A DNA stretch of 64,000 nt from positions 27,408 through 91,407 of the forward strand of contig NZ_JXWY01000036.1 of NCBI RefSeq assembly GCF_000934465.1. Reading direction: 5' to 3'. Origin of the DNA: Staphylococcus microti (lineage in GTDB: Bacteria > Bacillota > Bacilli > Staphylococcales > Staphylococcaceae). Shown one piece after another: positions 37,155-47,003 of the stretch; the first letter of the stretch is position 1, and each line of letters begins with the position of its first letter. The notes under the pieces are model-generated. The model saw only the letters and a program-made list of their open reading frames with translations. It had not been told where the DNA came from and ran no database searches. The translations under genes were made by a program, and so were the position numbers.

Positions 37155-38699
37155 TTAAGATTTGTGTAATGGAATGCTTTGCGTCACATCAATTCCTAAT
37201 ACAAGTGGCATTACAAAGTAGATAACGACAATAATCACAACAATACTGATTAAGTTCATCACAAAACCTTTCGCTGCCATTTCTTTAATTTCTATCTTAC
37301 CTGTACCAAAGACAATCGCATTTGGCGGCGTTCCTACCGGTAACATGTACGCACAATTCGCTGCCATCGCTGCAGGTGCCATTAAAAGTAATGGGTGCAC
37401 GTTAATCGCAACTGACAATGTCGCCAAAATAGGTAAAATCATCGTTGCCGTCGCTGTATTCGATGTAATCTCTGTTAAGAATAAAATAAACACCGTAATG
37501 ACAATGACGATAATAATTGGACTGACACCTTTTAAAGATGTCATTTGAAGTCCTAGCCATGTCGCCAAGCCACTTTCTTGAATTCCTTTCGCCAAGGCTA
37601 AACCACCACCGAAGAGTAATAGCACGCCCCATGGTAGTTCTTTAGCAACCGACCAATCTAAAATACGTTTATGATGATTTTTCGCTGGAATTAAGAATAA
37701 TAAAATAGAGACAAAAATCGCAATCGTTCCATCAGCGATCATCTCCGTGAAATGCCAATTAGAAAGTAAAAATTCGCGTGAAATCCATAGAGAAGAAGCC
37801 AATAAGAAAATACAGAAAACGACTTTCTCTTCATATTTTACTTTACCAAGTGCTTCCAACTTGTCTTTAATGACTTTTTGACCACCCGGTAATTCTTTCA
37901 TATCATGACGAAATGCGACGAATTTAAAATAAAGCCATGCTAAAAATACGAGTAGAATCACTGTCGGTACACCGATAATCATCCATTTTGCGAAACTTAA
38001 CTCTTCGCCAAAGTTTGTCGCATACTGTCCTTTTAAAATAATCAATGGTGGCGTACCGATCAATGTACCTAAACCACCGATTGTTCCGGCATATCCGATA
38101 CCGAGAACGAGTGAACGTTCAAACTTCGCAATGCTATTATCATCTTCATGGCTTTCTTTAAGGGCATGCGCCTCTTGAATAATTGCCAAGCCGATTGGAA
38201 TCATAATCATCACGGCTGCTGTGTTAGAGACGAACATTGATAGTCCACTGGTAGCAACCATAAACCCTAACAATATGCGACCAGTACTTGTACCAATGAG
38301 ATTAATAATCGTTAACGCAATACGTGTATGTAAATCCCAACGCTCCATCGCAATTGCTAAAATAAAGCCACCTAAAAATAAGTAAATGATGTCGTTTCCG
38401 TATTGGGCAGACACTGTGGCACTGTCCATCACATGACCTAACGGCATCAAAATCAGTGGTAGTAAACTTGTCGCTGGAATTGGAATGGCCTCAGTAATCC
38501 ACCAAATCGCAATCCATACCGTAATTGCCAACACATATAGTCCTTTAAAACTAAGATCATCTGGACGGACGAACAGTAGGATCAATGCAAACAATAACGG
38601 GCCCATGACTAAACCAATGAGCTGTGCCAATGTGTAAGATGGATTTTTCTTCTTGTCCGTAAAAAAAGTTAATAAACGAGATTCTTTTGGATTTGACAT
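37155..38699 (-). CDS. sdcS: Sodium/dicarboxylate symporter SdcS
   Basis: This 514-residue transporter of the DASS family has about 11-12 membrane helices. SNTAAVMIMIPIGLA and, near the C-terminus, TSNTATATMILPIL are the two SNT motifs that bind sodium and the carboxylate. S. aureus SdcS (520 residues) imports succinate, malate and fumarate with Na+. ATG 38699 has AAGGGGGAG upstream; the frame opens 12 codons earlier without a site. Confidence 0.9.
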   Translation of the reverse strand: MSNPKESRLLTFFTDKKKNPSYTLAQLIGLVMGPLLFALILLFVRPDDLSFKGLYVLAITVWIAIWWITEAIPIPATSLLPLILMPLGHVMDSATVSAQYGNDIIYLFLGGFILAIAMERWDLHTRIALTIINLIGTSTGRILLGFMVATSGLSMFVSNTAAVMIMIPIGLAIIQEAHALKESHEDDNSIAKFERSLVLGIGYAGTIGGLGTLIGTPPLIILKGQYATNFGEELSFAKWMIIGVPTVILLVFLAWLYFKFVAFRHDMKELPGGQKVIKDKLEALGKVKYEEKVVFCIFLLASSLWISREFLLSNWHFTEMIADGTIAIFVSILLFLIPAKNHHKRILDWSVAKELPWGVLLLFGGGLALAKGIQESGLATWLGLQMTSLKGVSPIIIVIVITVFILFLTEITSNTATATMILPILATLSVAINVHPLLLMAPAAMAANCAYMLPVGTPPNAIVFGTGKIEIKEMAAKGFVMNLISIVVIIVVIYFVMPLVLGIDVTQSIPLHKS

Positions 38700-38829
38700 A
38701 ATGCTCCCCCTTGCTGTTTTCTCTTCATTCCCCACAAATGATATAACACATTTTTAAAAAGTATATCATAATGACATCCGAAAATGATAGCGCTTTTTTA
38801 CACTTATTTCACAGTCTCATCATGTAAAA

Positions 38830-38874
38830 TAAAAAGCTTACAACACGTTTAATCCACGTGTCATAAGCCTTTTC
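38830..38874 (-). terminator. Terminator of the ThrE pair
   Basis: On the minus strand AAGGCTTATGACACGT pairs with ACGTGTTGTAAGCTT with two mismatches, followed by a T-run. Confidence 0.85.
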
Positions 38875-38881
38875 ATTTCTC

Positions 38882-39352
38882 TTATTCACTTTTATGTTGG
38901 CGTTTCGGTCGAATAATCGCTATCGGTTTTTTAATAAACGACTTCGCAAATTGATCTGACATTAACAAACCAACTGCAATCGCACCCGCAATAAGCGTTG
39001 CACGGACAAAAATATCATTTGCTTCATTAAATTCAAGCGTCAATAATTTTTGCGTGGCTTTGAAAAAAATACTCCCTGGTACTAACGGAATAATACCCGG
39101 TACCATAAACAGAATAACGGGTGCTTTATATTGACGCGCCATCATATGACTCATAATACCAAGAATGAAACTACCACATAAACTCGCATAAATACTATCA
39201 ATCCCAAACGACATATGTACGAGATGATACGTTAGATAGCCAAAACCACCGCATAAACCTGCTGGCAGAAACAGTCGTCTCGGTGCGTCATAAATATAAG
39301 CAAAGCAAAATGAGGTTAAGAAACTACATATAAAAATCAGTGGAATGACCAT
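38882..39352 (-). CDS. Threonine/serine exporter, ThrE C-terminal half
   Basis: This 156-residue membrane protein has about five helices and matches the ThrE_2 half (GGFGYLTYHL, ILGIMSHMMARQYKAPVILF, GIIPLVPGSIFFKAT). ThrE exporters are built from two halves, here on separate genes. The product would export threonine or serine, or an unknown solute, with the protein encoded just upstream. A GTG directly before the chosen ATG is an alternative start; GGAGG lies upstream of both. Confidence 0.85.
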   Translation of the reverse strand: MVIPLIFICSFLTSFCFAYIYDAPRRLFLPAGLCGGFGYLTYHLVHMSFGIDSIYASLCGSFILGIMSHMMARQYKAPVILFMVPGIIPLVPGSIFFKATQKLLTLEFNEANDIFVRATLIAGAIAVGLLMSDQFAKSFIKKPIAIIRPKRQHKSE

Positions 39353-39363
39353 CACTCAACCTC

Positions 39364-40119
39364 CTACAATAATAAAAATGCAGTCGTAATACCCGCGCCA
39401 ATGGCAAACGACGTTACAATCGCTTCTAAAAATTTAGCTGTAAACATTAACATATGGCGCTCAAACAAATCTTGAATAGCTGTTGTAATAAGTACACCCG
39501 GAACGATTGGCATGACACCAGCTGTAATCGTAGCGGCAAGATTTGAACTGCCAATCCAATGATTGAGTGGTATTGCCACTACGCCAATCACAATCGCCCC
39601 TAAAAAATCAGGGATAAAGAGCGTTAACTGCTTGCCCTTCATATATTCCGTCACAAAATACCCTAAAGCACCCGCAAGGACGGCAGGCAACAAGTCTTGC
39701 CAACTACCGCCTTGCAAGTATAAGAAGCCCATAGATATTAAACCTGCAAATAACATTTTATGCCAAAGTTCATAGCGATGCTGTGTTTTGTCAATGCGTT
39801 TTAATGTGCGATACGCTTCCTCGAATGATAACTTTTGCTGTGCAATTTGACGTGAAATGTGATTCACTAAAAAAACTTTTCTCAAGTTCGTATCATTCTT
39901 CTTAATCTTAACCATGCGTGTATCATGGTCTGGCGATAAAGAGAAATTAATAAAAATGTTGAGCGCATAGCCTTGTGTTTCTTCATAACCATACGCAATT
40001 GCGATACGTTGCATTGTATCTTCTACACGATTTGCTTCTGCGCCACATTCTAATAAAATACGACCAGCAAGCATTACAATATTCATCACGTCTTGATCCG
40101 ACGGTTTAGATTGAATCAA
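39364..40119 (-). CDS. Threonine/serine exporter, ThrE N-terminal half
   Basis: This 251-residue protein is the PF06738-type half of ThrE: a cytosolic hydrolase-like segment (AGRILLECGAEANRVEDTM and YALNIFINFSL) followed by about five membrane helices with GVMPIVPGVLIT. It ends nine bases before the companion half. I favour the TTG at 40119, about five bases after AAGGTGA; a GTG at 40128 lies within that site but cannot be excluded. Confidence 0.85.
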   Translation of the reverse strand: MIQSKPSDQDVMNIVMLAGRILLECGAEANRVEDTMQRIAIAYGYEETQGYALNIFINFSLSPDHDTRMVKIKKNDTNLRKVFLVNHISRQIAQQKLSFEEAYRTLKRIDKTQHRYELWHKMLFAGLISMGFLYLQGGSWQDLLPAVLAGALGYFVTEYMKGKQLTLFIPDFLGAIVIGVVAIPLNHWIGSSNLAATITAGVMPIVPGVLITTAIQDLFERHMLMFTAKFLEAIVTSFAIGAGITTAFLLL

Positions 40120-40151
40120 GATTGTCACCTTCTTTTCTTAAACGAACTTGA

Positions 40152-41495
40152 TTATCTCTTAACTGTAAAGAGATAGAGAGGCACCCCCAATAATAAACCA
40201 CCGATAGCGATGCCCGAGCCTAGTGGGTCTGAAATAAATGTATTCACGATAATAAACAGACCGCCACACATCGCGAGCAATGGTAAAAATGGATAGAGTG
40301 GTACTGAAAACGCACGCGGTTGCCCTTTGTTTTTACGTCTTAAAATAAATAGCCCAATGAAAGACGCCATATAGAAAAAGTAAATAATAAAAATCGTAAT
40401 TTCTGATAAATAATCCGCATCAAATATAGACGGGAAACAAATACTTAACGTTAAAATTAAAATCGTCAAAGCACTCATAACAATATGTGCACCGATTGGC
40501 GAACCAAAACGTTTGCTGACATATTGAATGTGCTGCGAGTATGGCAATAAATTATCTTGTGCCATCGCAAATGGAATACGTGGGAATGTAATCAACTTAC
40601 CATTCAATGTACCGATAATCGATACGATTAAACCGATATTTACAATTTTAGCGCCCACACTACCAAATAAAATCACTGCCGCTTCTGCACTCACGCTATT
40701 GCCAAACAAATACACTTCTGATGCTGGCAACGTCTTGAAAATTGCTACATTAATTGTGACATACACAAGCGTCACGATTAAAATACCAATTAACATTGCT
40801 AACGGTAAGTGTTTCTGTGGATTTTTCATTTCTCCTGACATGGTTGTCAACATAATCCAACCATCATACGCGAAGAGCGTTGCTAATACCGCACGACCAA
40901 AGTTGACTGTTCCGTCATTATTCATAATGAGTTGTGTCACATCACTACCAAATACCCCTTCTTGCCCATAGATTAAACCGAAAATGACAATCGCAAAAAT
41001 CGGAATAAGTTTCGCAAGTGTTGAGATGTTTTGCATGGCATTCGCATAATACGTTCCGATGATATTCAATAACAGTAAAAATAAGAAAATACCAGCACCG
41101 ATTGGAATCGTCCAAAAGCTACTAATCGCAAAAAATTTCGTAATTAAAATACCTAAAAACAGAATGAGTGATACAATAATTGCCGGCCCGTAGAGTACCG
41201 TTAATGTATACCCCGTTAAAAATCCCCAAAATGATCCGTAAATATCTTTAATATACGCATACAAACCACCTGTACGTGTGATTTGCGCACCGACTTCGGC
41301 AATCGTCAAGCCCGACGCCAATGTTAGTATCCCTCCGAGCAACCATGCCCAAAGTGCTAAATTGCTTGTCCCAGCATATTCAAGAACAGAACTTGGCTTT
41401 ACGAAAACCCCCGAACCTATAATCGTACCGACAATAATCGTAACAGCTGTAAACAAGCCGATCGTTGGCTTCAAAGTTTGCTTATCCGAACCCAT
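40152..41495 (-). CDS. APC-family amino acid permease, SteT-like
   Basis: This 447-residue protein has 12 membrane helices and the APC motif GTIIGSGVFVKP at the first helix. It is strikingly similar along its length to B. subtilis SteT, a serine/threonine exchanger (for example ATLFAYDGWI and LFGSVGAKIVNIGLIVSI). Serine/threonine exchange is inferred from that. The ATG follows GGGGAGG. It neighbours the ThrE pair, suggesting a cluster for Ser/Thr handling. Confidence 0.85.
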   Translation of the reverse strand: MGSDKQTLKPTIGLFTAVTIIVGTIIGSGVFVKPSSVLEYAGTSNLALWAWLLGGILTLASGLTIAEVGAQITRTGGLYAYIKDIYGSFWGFLTGYTLTVLYGPAIIVSLILFLGILITKFFAISSFWTIPIGAGIFLFLLLLNIIGTYYANAMQNISTLAKLIPIFAIVIFGLIYGQEGVFGSDVTQLIMNNDGTVNFGRAVLATLFAYDGWIMLTTMSGEMKNPQKHLPLAMLIGILIVTLVYVTINVAIFKTLPASEVYLFGNSVSAEAAVILFGSVGAKIVNIGLIVSIIGTLNGKLITFPRIPFAMAQDNLLPYSQHIQYVSKRFGSPIGAHIVMSALTILILTLSICFPSIFDADYLSEITIFIIYFFYMASFIGLFILRRKNKGQPRAFSVPLYPFLPLLAMCGGLFIIVNTFISDPLGSGIAIGGLLLGVPLYLFTVKR

Positions 41496-41784
41496 TGATA
41501 CGCCTCCCCTTCATTTCTTTTTCTTTTGTTGCTATTACTATAACATGCGAGCGGGATAGAAAGCGTACTTTTTTAAAGATTTCATGAGCTAATGACCGGA
41601 AAAACTGCCATTACCACGTTTTTATCGCCCAAACTAACAAAAAGGTATTGTATATTTTCATAGAACCCAGACGTCATAGGGGCGATACAGAAAGTTCATT
41701 TTCACCAAAAGTTTTCGTAGTTCAACAGTTTTATCTTTCACGCCTATTCATATTTCCCGGGAAAAGGCACAGCATGAACCCCAC
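41496..41784. other. Intergenic stretch between the SteT-like gene and hemQ
   Basis: No gene is visible here. On the minus strand TGTTATAGT at 41537-41545 is an extended -10 promoter for the permease gene, about 45 bases from its start. The rest (41560-41780) is moderately AT-rich; I see no convincing hairpin until the hemQ terminator. Confidence 0.5.
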
Positions 41785-41820
41785 AAAAAACTGGCTCACA
41801 TTTTACTGCAAACCAGTCTC
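41785..41820 (-). terminator. Terminator of hemQ
   Basis: On the minus strand ACTGGTTTGCAG...GTGAGCCAGT forms an imperfect stem followed by TTTTTTG. Confidence 0.7.
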
Positions 41821-41832
41821 ACATATTACTTA

Positions 41833-42591
41833 TTATTTTGTAGGTAATGCCATCATTGTGTGGAGCGTGTCACTATCTAGTTTGTTTCCGATAAAGAAGC
41901 TACCGAACTCGCCATAACGTGCAGTTGTCTCATCAAAACGCATTTCATAGACGATTTTTTTGAACTGCAATACATCATCTGAGAAGAGTGTGACACCCCA
42001 TTCAAAATCATCGAAACCAACAGAACCTGTAATAAACTGTTTAATTTTACCAGCGTATTTACGACCAATCATACCGTGGTCATACATTAACTTTTTACGC
42101 TCTTCCATTGATAACATGTACCAGTTGTACGTTTCATTACGACGTTTATTCATTGGATAGAAACAAATATAGTCTGTTTCAGGTAATTGTGGATATAAGC
42201 GTGCACGTACATGTGGGTTTTCATACGGATCTTCGTCTGATTGACCTGCCAAATAGTTACTTAGCTCAACAACTGACACGTATGAATACGTTGGGATAAA
42301 GTGATCTGCGATAGGCAATTTGTTAATTGCTGTTTCAATCGCTGTTAACTCTTTCATTTCAGGACGTAAGAACCATAGTAAAATATCTGCCTTTTGACCT
42401 GCAACGTTATACGCAACATGATCGCCTTTACCTTCATCTTTCGCCCCTTTAAGCTCAGTTAATAACGCTTCAAACTCCGCAAGCATTTGTGTGCGCTCTA
42501 CTTCTGGCACTAAACGCCATGACGCCCAATCAATTGCATAAAATAAATGCAAACTATACCAACCATCTAAAGTTTCTGCTGCATGACTCAT
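41833..42591 (-). CDS. hemQ: Coproheme decarboxylase HemQ (ChdC)
   Basis: This 252-residue protein is of the chlorite-dismutase-like family. HemQ performs the last step of heme synthesis in Gram-positive bacteria, decarboxylating coproheme to heme b. Family segments include [31 protein letters not shown] (with the reactive tyrosine) and the heme-ligand histidine in [18 protein letters not shown] 42591 has AAGGAG eight bases upstream. It is divergent from pta, as in S. aureus. Confidence 0.95.
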   Translation of the reverse strand: MSHAAETLDGWYSLHLFYAIDWASWRLVPEVERTQMLAEFEALLTELKGAKDEGKGDHVAYNVAGQKADILLWFLRPEMKELTAIETAINKLPIADHFIPTYSYVSVVELSNYLAGQSDEDPYENPHVRARLYPQLPETDYICFYPMNKRRNETYNWYMLSMEERKKLMYDHGMIGRKYAGKIKQFITGSVGFDDFEWGVTLFSDDVLQFKKIVYEMRFDETTARYGEFGSFFIGNKLDSDTLHTMMALPTK

Positions 42592-42678
42592 TCGGAACAC
42601 TCCTTAACTATTGATTTACATGTAAATATTATCACAATCTACACTTAAAAACGAAAGAAACGCTATAAATGTCGCCCC

Positions 42679-42708
42679 TTGGAAATCTGTTTACAAATAG
42701 CGTATAAT
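42679..42708 (+). promoter_or_regulatory. Promoter of pta-lipL
   Basis: TTGGAA at 42679-42684 and TATAAT at 42703-42708 are 18 bases apart, about 47 bases before the start codon. Confidence 0.65.
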
Positions 42709-42754
42709 AAAAATCGGAAAACATTGATATGGGAATGCAAAAGGAGGACTTTTT

Positions 42755-43744
42755 ATGTCTAGCTTATTAAATGTATTAAAAGACAAGTTATCAGGTAAAA
42801 ATGTACGCATCGTACTTCCAGAAGGTGAAGATGTACGCGTATTATCAGCTGCGGTGGAACTTCAAGCAACTGACTACGTTGCACCGGTTGTTTTAGGGAA
42901 TCAAGACAACATTAAAAAATTAGCTGAAGATGAAGGCTTAAATATTGAAGGTATTGAAGTCATTCAACCTGATACAAGCGACCTTAAAGCAGAATTAGTG
43001 ACTAAATTTGTTGAACGTCGTAAAGGTAAAGCGACTGAAGAACAAGCACAAGAATTACTTAACAATGTAAACTACTTCGGTACAATGCTTGTATACGCAG
43101 GCAAAGCAGACGGTCTTGTAAGTGGTGCTGCGCATTCAACAGCAGACACTGTACGTCCAGCATTACAAATCATTAAAACAAAACCAGGTGTTTCTAGAAC
43201 ATCAGGTGTATTCTTTATGATCAAAGAAGATAAACAATATCTTTTCGGTGACTGTGCAATCAACCCAGAACTTGGCGCATCAGACTTAGCTGAAATCGCA
43301 ATTGAAAGTGCAAAAACAGCACAAAGCTTCGGTATGGAACCAAAAGTTGCAATGTTAAGCTTCTCAACAAAAGGTTCAGCTAAATCAGACGACACTGAAA
43401 AAGTCGTACAAGCCGTTGAACTTGCACAAGAAAAAATCGACAGCGAAAACTTAACAGACGTTGTTGTTGACGGTGAATTCCAATTCGACGCAGCAATCGT
43501 TCCTGAAGTTGCGAAGAAAAAAGCACCTGGCGCAAAAATCCAAGGTGACGCCAATGTATTCATCTTCCCAAGCTTAGAAGCTGGTAACATCGGTTACAAA
43601 ATTGCACAACGTTTAGGTGGTTTTGACGCTGTAGGTCCTGTATTACAAGGTTTAAACTCACCAGTTAACGACTTATCACGTGGCTGCTCTTCAGAAGACG
43701 TCTATAACTTATCAATTATTACAGCAGCACAATCATTACAATAA
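42755..43744 (+). CDS. pta: Phosphate acetyltransferase
   Basis: This 329-residue enzyme interconverts acetyl-CoA and acetyl phosphate for overflow metabolism. The PTA fold is shown by VRIVLPEGEDVRVL, GLVSGAAHSTADTVRPALQ and VFIFPSLEAGNIGYKI. Its length is that of the short, single-domain Pta. The gene uses a strongly optimised codon set (many gaa, aaa, tta) compared with its neighbours, fitting high expression. The ATG follows AAAGGAGGA. The stop overlaps the lipL start by one base. Confidence 0.96.
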   Translation: MSSLLNVLKDKLSGKNVRIVLPEGEDVRVLSAAVELQATDYVAPVVLGNQDNIKKLAEDEGLNIEGIEVIQPDTSDLKAELVTKFVERRKGKATEEQAQELLNNVNYFGTMLVYAGKADGLVSGAAHSTADTVRPALQIIKTKPGVSRTSGVFFMIKEDKQYLFGDCAINPELGASDLAEIAIESAKTAQSFGMEPKVAMLSFSTKGSAKSDDTEKVVQAVELAQEKIDSENLTDVVVDGEFQFDAAIVPEVAKKKAPGAKIQGDANVFIFPSLEAGNIGYKIAQRLGGFDAVGPVLQGLNSPVNDLSRGCSSEDVYNLSIITAAQSLQ

Positions 43745-44583
43745 TGGATCTCGCTTCTAAATATTTCAATGGTGTTGCATGGCGTTACATCGACCATACA
43801 ACGGGTCTAGAACCCATGCAATCCTTTGCATTTGACGATACATTTTCTGAAAGTGTCGGCAAAGACTTATCGTCCAATGTTGTGCGAACGTGGATTCATC
43901 AACATGTTGTCATTCTAGGTATTCATGACGCACGACTGCCCTATTTACGCGACGGTATTTCATTTTTAAACGATGAACAAGGTTATAATGCCATCGTCCG
44001 TAATTCTGGCGGTTTAGGCGTCGTACTGGATCAAGGTGTACTCAACATCTCACTTATTTTTAAAGGTAAAACCGAGATTACAATAGATGAAGCATTCTCT
44101 GTCATGTATCTCCTTATTTGCAAGATGTTTGAAGACGACAATGTCGACATTGACACTTATGAAATTGTCCATTCATATTGTCCTGGCAAATTTGACTTGA
44201 GTATTGATGGTAAAAAATTTGCAGGCATTTCGCAACGTCGTGTACGCGGCGGTGTCGCAGTTCAAATTTACCTTTGTGTCGAAGGTTCTGGCGCTGAACG
44301 TGCCCAACTCATGCATGATTTCTATCAACGTGCACTCAAAGGGGAAGTAACAAAGTTCAGTTATCCAGATATTCATCCGGACTGCATGGCCTCATTAGCA
44401 ACTTTGCTCAAGCGTAACATTACAGTTCAAGACACCATGTTTAAGTTACTCTATGCGATTAAAGACTTAGGTGGTACGCTCAATACAGATCCTGTCACAC
44501 CTGAAGAATGGACACGCTATGAGTACTATTACGATCGCATGCTTACACGTAACGCAAAGATTAATCACCAAATTGAAAATTAA
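43744..44583 (+). CDS. lipL: Octanoyl-[GcvH]:protein N-octanoyltransferase LipL
   Basis: This 279-residue protein is in the biotin/lipoate ligase fold family. LipL moves octanoyl or lipoyl groups from GcvH to E2 subunits. The catalytic cysteine is expected at Cys146 in HSYCPGKFDLSI, followed by GKKFAGISQRRVRGG. NSGGLGVVLDQGVLNISLI is the substrate-binding strand. It overlaps pta by one base (TAATG), so it is translationally coupled. In S. aureus lipL also follows pta. Confidence 0.93.
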   Translation: MDLASKYFNGVAWRYIDHTTGLEPMQSFAFDDTFSESVGKDLSSNVVRTWIHQHVVILGIHDARLPYLRDGISFLNDEQGYNAIVRNSGGLGVVLDQGVLNISLIFKGKTEITIDEAFSVMYLLICKMFEDDNVDIDTYEIVHSYCPGKFDLSIDGKKFAGISQRRVRGGVAVQIYLCVEGSGAERAQLMHDFYQRALKGEVTKFSYPDIHPDCMASLATLLKRNITVQDTMFKLLYAIKDLGGTLNTDPVTPEEWTRYEYYYDRMLTRNAKINHQIEN

Positions 44584-44588
44584 TATAA

Positions 44589-44623
44589 ACAATCCCCGCG
44601 TAGTTCGTTACGTGGGGATTATT
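44589..44623 (+). terminator. Terminator of pta-lipL
   Basis: AATCCCCGCGTA pairs with TACGTGGGGATT around a seven-base loop, followed by ATTGTATT. The stem is strong but the T-run is short. Confidence 0.75.
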
Positions 44624-44783
44624 GTATTGCTGATAACTTCCTATATAGCGGGGAGCGTTTTTCCCTTATGCAACTAGTCGTCTCACAATATCTTAGGTAT
44701 AATAGTTGCAATAAATTGCGTTGCATACTGTTCGTTCATACCTTCTGCACATCCGAAGCATCGTTGCAACCAAAGAGGTTATT

Positions 44784-44954
44784 ATGGAACAAAGAAAGTT
44801 TAATCGTACTGATTATTTAGTGCCAGCCTGCCTATTTATCGGTATCGGGTTAAGCTTCTTATTTGACCATCTCACAGCAGGCACTTGCCTTGGACTGGGC
44901 ATTAGGTTTTTATTAAAGAAAGATATACATACAACAAGCATTCACATTGTCTAA
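44784..44954 (+). CDS. Small two-helix membrane protein
   Basis: This 56-residue protein has two hydrophobic stretches (YLVPACLFIGIGLSFLF and TAGTCLGLGIRFLL) with basic ends. ATG 44784 follows AGAGGTT; the open frame extends further upstream without a site. I recognise no function. In S. aureus the region after lipL leads into the mevalonate kinase genes, which are absent here. Confidence 0.6.
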   Translation: MEQRKFNRTDYLVPACLFIGIGLSFLFDHLTAGTCLGLGIRFLLKKDIHTTSIHIV

Positions 44955-45131
44955 AAAGTAAATATCCATTTGTTATTAATTTACAAACCAACACTAGTTC
45001 ACAAAAAATTAATAATTCATTAATATTTATGTCCCCAAACGACAGAAAACGTGGTACATTATAAGTAAGCAAATATATGGGCAGGGATCCATATCACTTT
45101 GTGCTTTCATTTTCAAAAAGTTCTCCAATGT

Positions 45132-45188
45132 AAAAGCCTGTTTCTTATGATAGCGTAGCGACTATCAGTAGAAACGGGCTTATTTTAT
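45132..45188. terminator. Long hairpin terminator, right of the small membrane gene
   Basis: AAAAGCCTGTTTCT and AGAAACGGGCTT form the outer stem, with an inner GATAG/CTATC stem. T-runs lie on both strands, ending the ABC exporter gene and anything transcribed from the left. Confidence 0.85.
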
Positions 45189-45196
45189 TCATACTA

Positions 45197-46801
45197 TTAT
45201 TTAATTTCTAATATATGATTATCGACAATTTTATAAGTTTTATTATAATAATGCTGATCTATCGTTTCATCATGTGTAATCTCTATGACGGTTTCAACTT
45301 GTTGATGAATCACGCTTCTTATAAAGTCTGTATTCTCTTTATCAAGCCCTGCTGAGAATTCATCTAACAATATAAACTCAGGTTTTCGAATTAGAATACG
45401 TGCTAACGCAATCCTCATTTTCTGACCGCCTGACAGACGTTCACCATTCGCCCCTGCACGGTAATACCAACCATGCGTTGCTATTAAGTCTTGCAAATTA
45501 CATTGTGTCACAACATGTTGCAAACTATACTCATCAAAATCATCACCCAATGTAATGTTAAATAAAATCGAATCATTAAAGATAAATGGCTGTTGTTCAA
45601 AATAATATATATGTTGTATCAGATCAGAAAAAGAGAGTTTACTATCTTGAACAGTATGATACTCAATATAACCTTGTTGCGCTTTTTCCAGTAACAATAG
45701 CAACTTAAAAAATGTAGACTTCCCACTTCCCGAAGGCCCTTTTAACAAGATATGATCTCCTTGATGCACATTAAGGTGTATGCCCTCAAATATGATACGT
45801 TCACCGTATTGATGTGAGACATGATGAAATTTAACAGGTAGAATCGTATGGGTTGTTTGTTTAGTTGTCACACTTGTGTCCCCTTCAACGACTATGCCAT
45901 TCATTAAATCATCATATTTCTCAACAATCGTATTAGACGACCTTAATTTATTAAAATGATCGATTGCATTAACTGCTGGAATCACAATTCTATCACTCGC
46001 TAAATAAACAGCCATTAAAGCAGCTAATGATAAACTACCCTTCATAACAAATAAACCACCGATGAATAAAGGGACAAAGGCACTAATCCCTGATAACAGA
46101 TTCGTTACCCAATTAGACTGATACAGATGTTTCTGCATAACATAATGACTACTTTCTACTTCTGTAAGTTCTTTCGTTAAATGAGAAGCAAAAAATGACT
46201 TCTTATTAAAAATTCTAATCGTTGTCAATGCATTGAAATACTCATTAAGATGATCAACAAACGAAGAAGAAGTACGAGACCATTCATCTGTTGATTTTTT
46301 AATTTTATGTTTATAAATCTTCGGTGTAATGACAGGAATAATTGAAAATAGAATAAACAATAGGCCAAGTTGATAGTCTATAACAAGTACATATACCGCT
46401 GAAATAATAGAAAAGCTGACACAATATGTAAATAAGAACAATGATTTAATATAGTTCGTTTCTAAAAATTTAAAATCATTCACCATAAAACTTAATAAAT
46501 CCGCACGCAATGTCGCATTATTCCCACTAAAATACTTCTGAATCATCTGTCCTTTGTATGTGTTGTTAAAGTCTTTAATGAATTTTTGTTGATATACATT
46601 CCATAAATAGAGCGCTGTACGAATGATACCGTATCCAATAATACCGAATATAAAGTAATGCGTAAGAGAAGTGAAACTTTTTATCTCAACAGAATGTACA
46701 ATACCTGCAATCAGTGTTGGAATAACAAGCCCATCTAAAGCCGTTATAAGCATAAATACATATAATAAAATAAGTCGGGGGTTGAATAAATTAATCTTCA
46801 T
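45197..46801 (-). CDS. ABC exporter, fused permease and ATPase
   Basis: This 534-residue half-transporter has six membrane helices (about 10-290) and an ATPase domain with GPSGSGKST, Q-loop YFEQQPF, signature LSGGQKMRIALARIL, Walker B FILLDEFSAGLD and H-loop EITHDE. All catalytic parts are present. It lacks a peptidase domain and stands alone, so it probably acts as a homodimer. The substrate is unknown. The ATG follows AGGAGG. It occupies the place where S. aureus carries mevalonate genes and may be accessory. Confidence 0.82.
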   Translation of the reverse strand: MKINLFNPRLILLYVFMLITALDGLVIPTLIAGIVHSVEIKSFTSLTHYFIFGIIGYGIIRTALYLWNVYQQKFIKDFNNTYKGQMIQKYFSGNNATLRADLLSFMVNDFKFLETNYIKSLFLFTYCVSFSIISAVYVLVIDYQLGLLFILFSIIPVITPKIYKHKIKKSTDEWSRTSSSFVDHLNEYFNALTTIRIFNKKSFFASHLTKELTEVESSHYVMQKHLYQSNWVTNLLSGISAFVPLFIGGLFVMKGSLSLAALMAVYLASDRIVIPAVNAIDHFNKLRSSNTIVEKYDDLMNGIVVEGDTSVTTKQTTHTILPVKFHHVSHQYGERIIFEGIHLNVHQGDHILLKGPSGSGKSTFFKLLLLLEKAQQGYIEYHTVQDSKLSFSDLIQHIYYFEQQPFIFNDSILFNITLGDDFDEYSLQHVVTQCNLQDLIATHGWYYRAGANGERLSGGQKMRIALARILIRKPEFILLDEFSAGLDKENTDFIRSVIHQQVETVIEITHDETIDQHYYNKTYKIVDNHILEIK

Positions 46802-46950
46802 TTTTTAACCTCCTAGTATGCGTCATTGCGTCCATATTCACGTTTAAGTAGTGCTATTGTGTGAAATAATATAATTTTATTATAACATTGCATATCTCAA
46901 AAAACAGAAAATTCTAATAATTTTAGATGTATCTTTTAAATTTTTCTATA

Positions 46951-46999
46951 CAAAACACCCAGTGATACGATAGAAATTCATATCTCTGGGTGTTTCTTG
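46951..46999 (-). terminator. Terminator of the amino acid permease gene
   Basis: On the minus strand AAACACCCAG pairs with CTGGGTGTTT, with extra GAT/ATC pairing inside, and ends in TTTTG. Confidence 0.85.
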
Positions 47000-47003
47000 T
47001 TAT

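Noticed and set aside
40528-40971. 147-codon ORF on the plus strand within the SteT-like gene
   Set aside because: It is antisense to a clear full-length permease, has no ribosome site and shows only the composition expected from the opposite strand of a membrane protein.
41833-42591. Chlorite dismutase function for HemQ
   Set aside because: The fold is shared, but staphylococcal members are coproheme decarboxylases in heme synthesis, and the pta neighbourhood fits HemQ.
43072-43590. 172-codon ORF on the minus strand within pta
   Set aside because: It mirrors the codon bias of highly expressed pta, lacks a ribosome site and matches nothing I recognise.
45077-45133. 18-codon ORF (MGRDPYHFVL...) before the long terminator
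   Set aside because: No Shine-Dalgarno sequence precedes it and the promoter is weak, so I mention it only within a finding.
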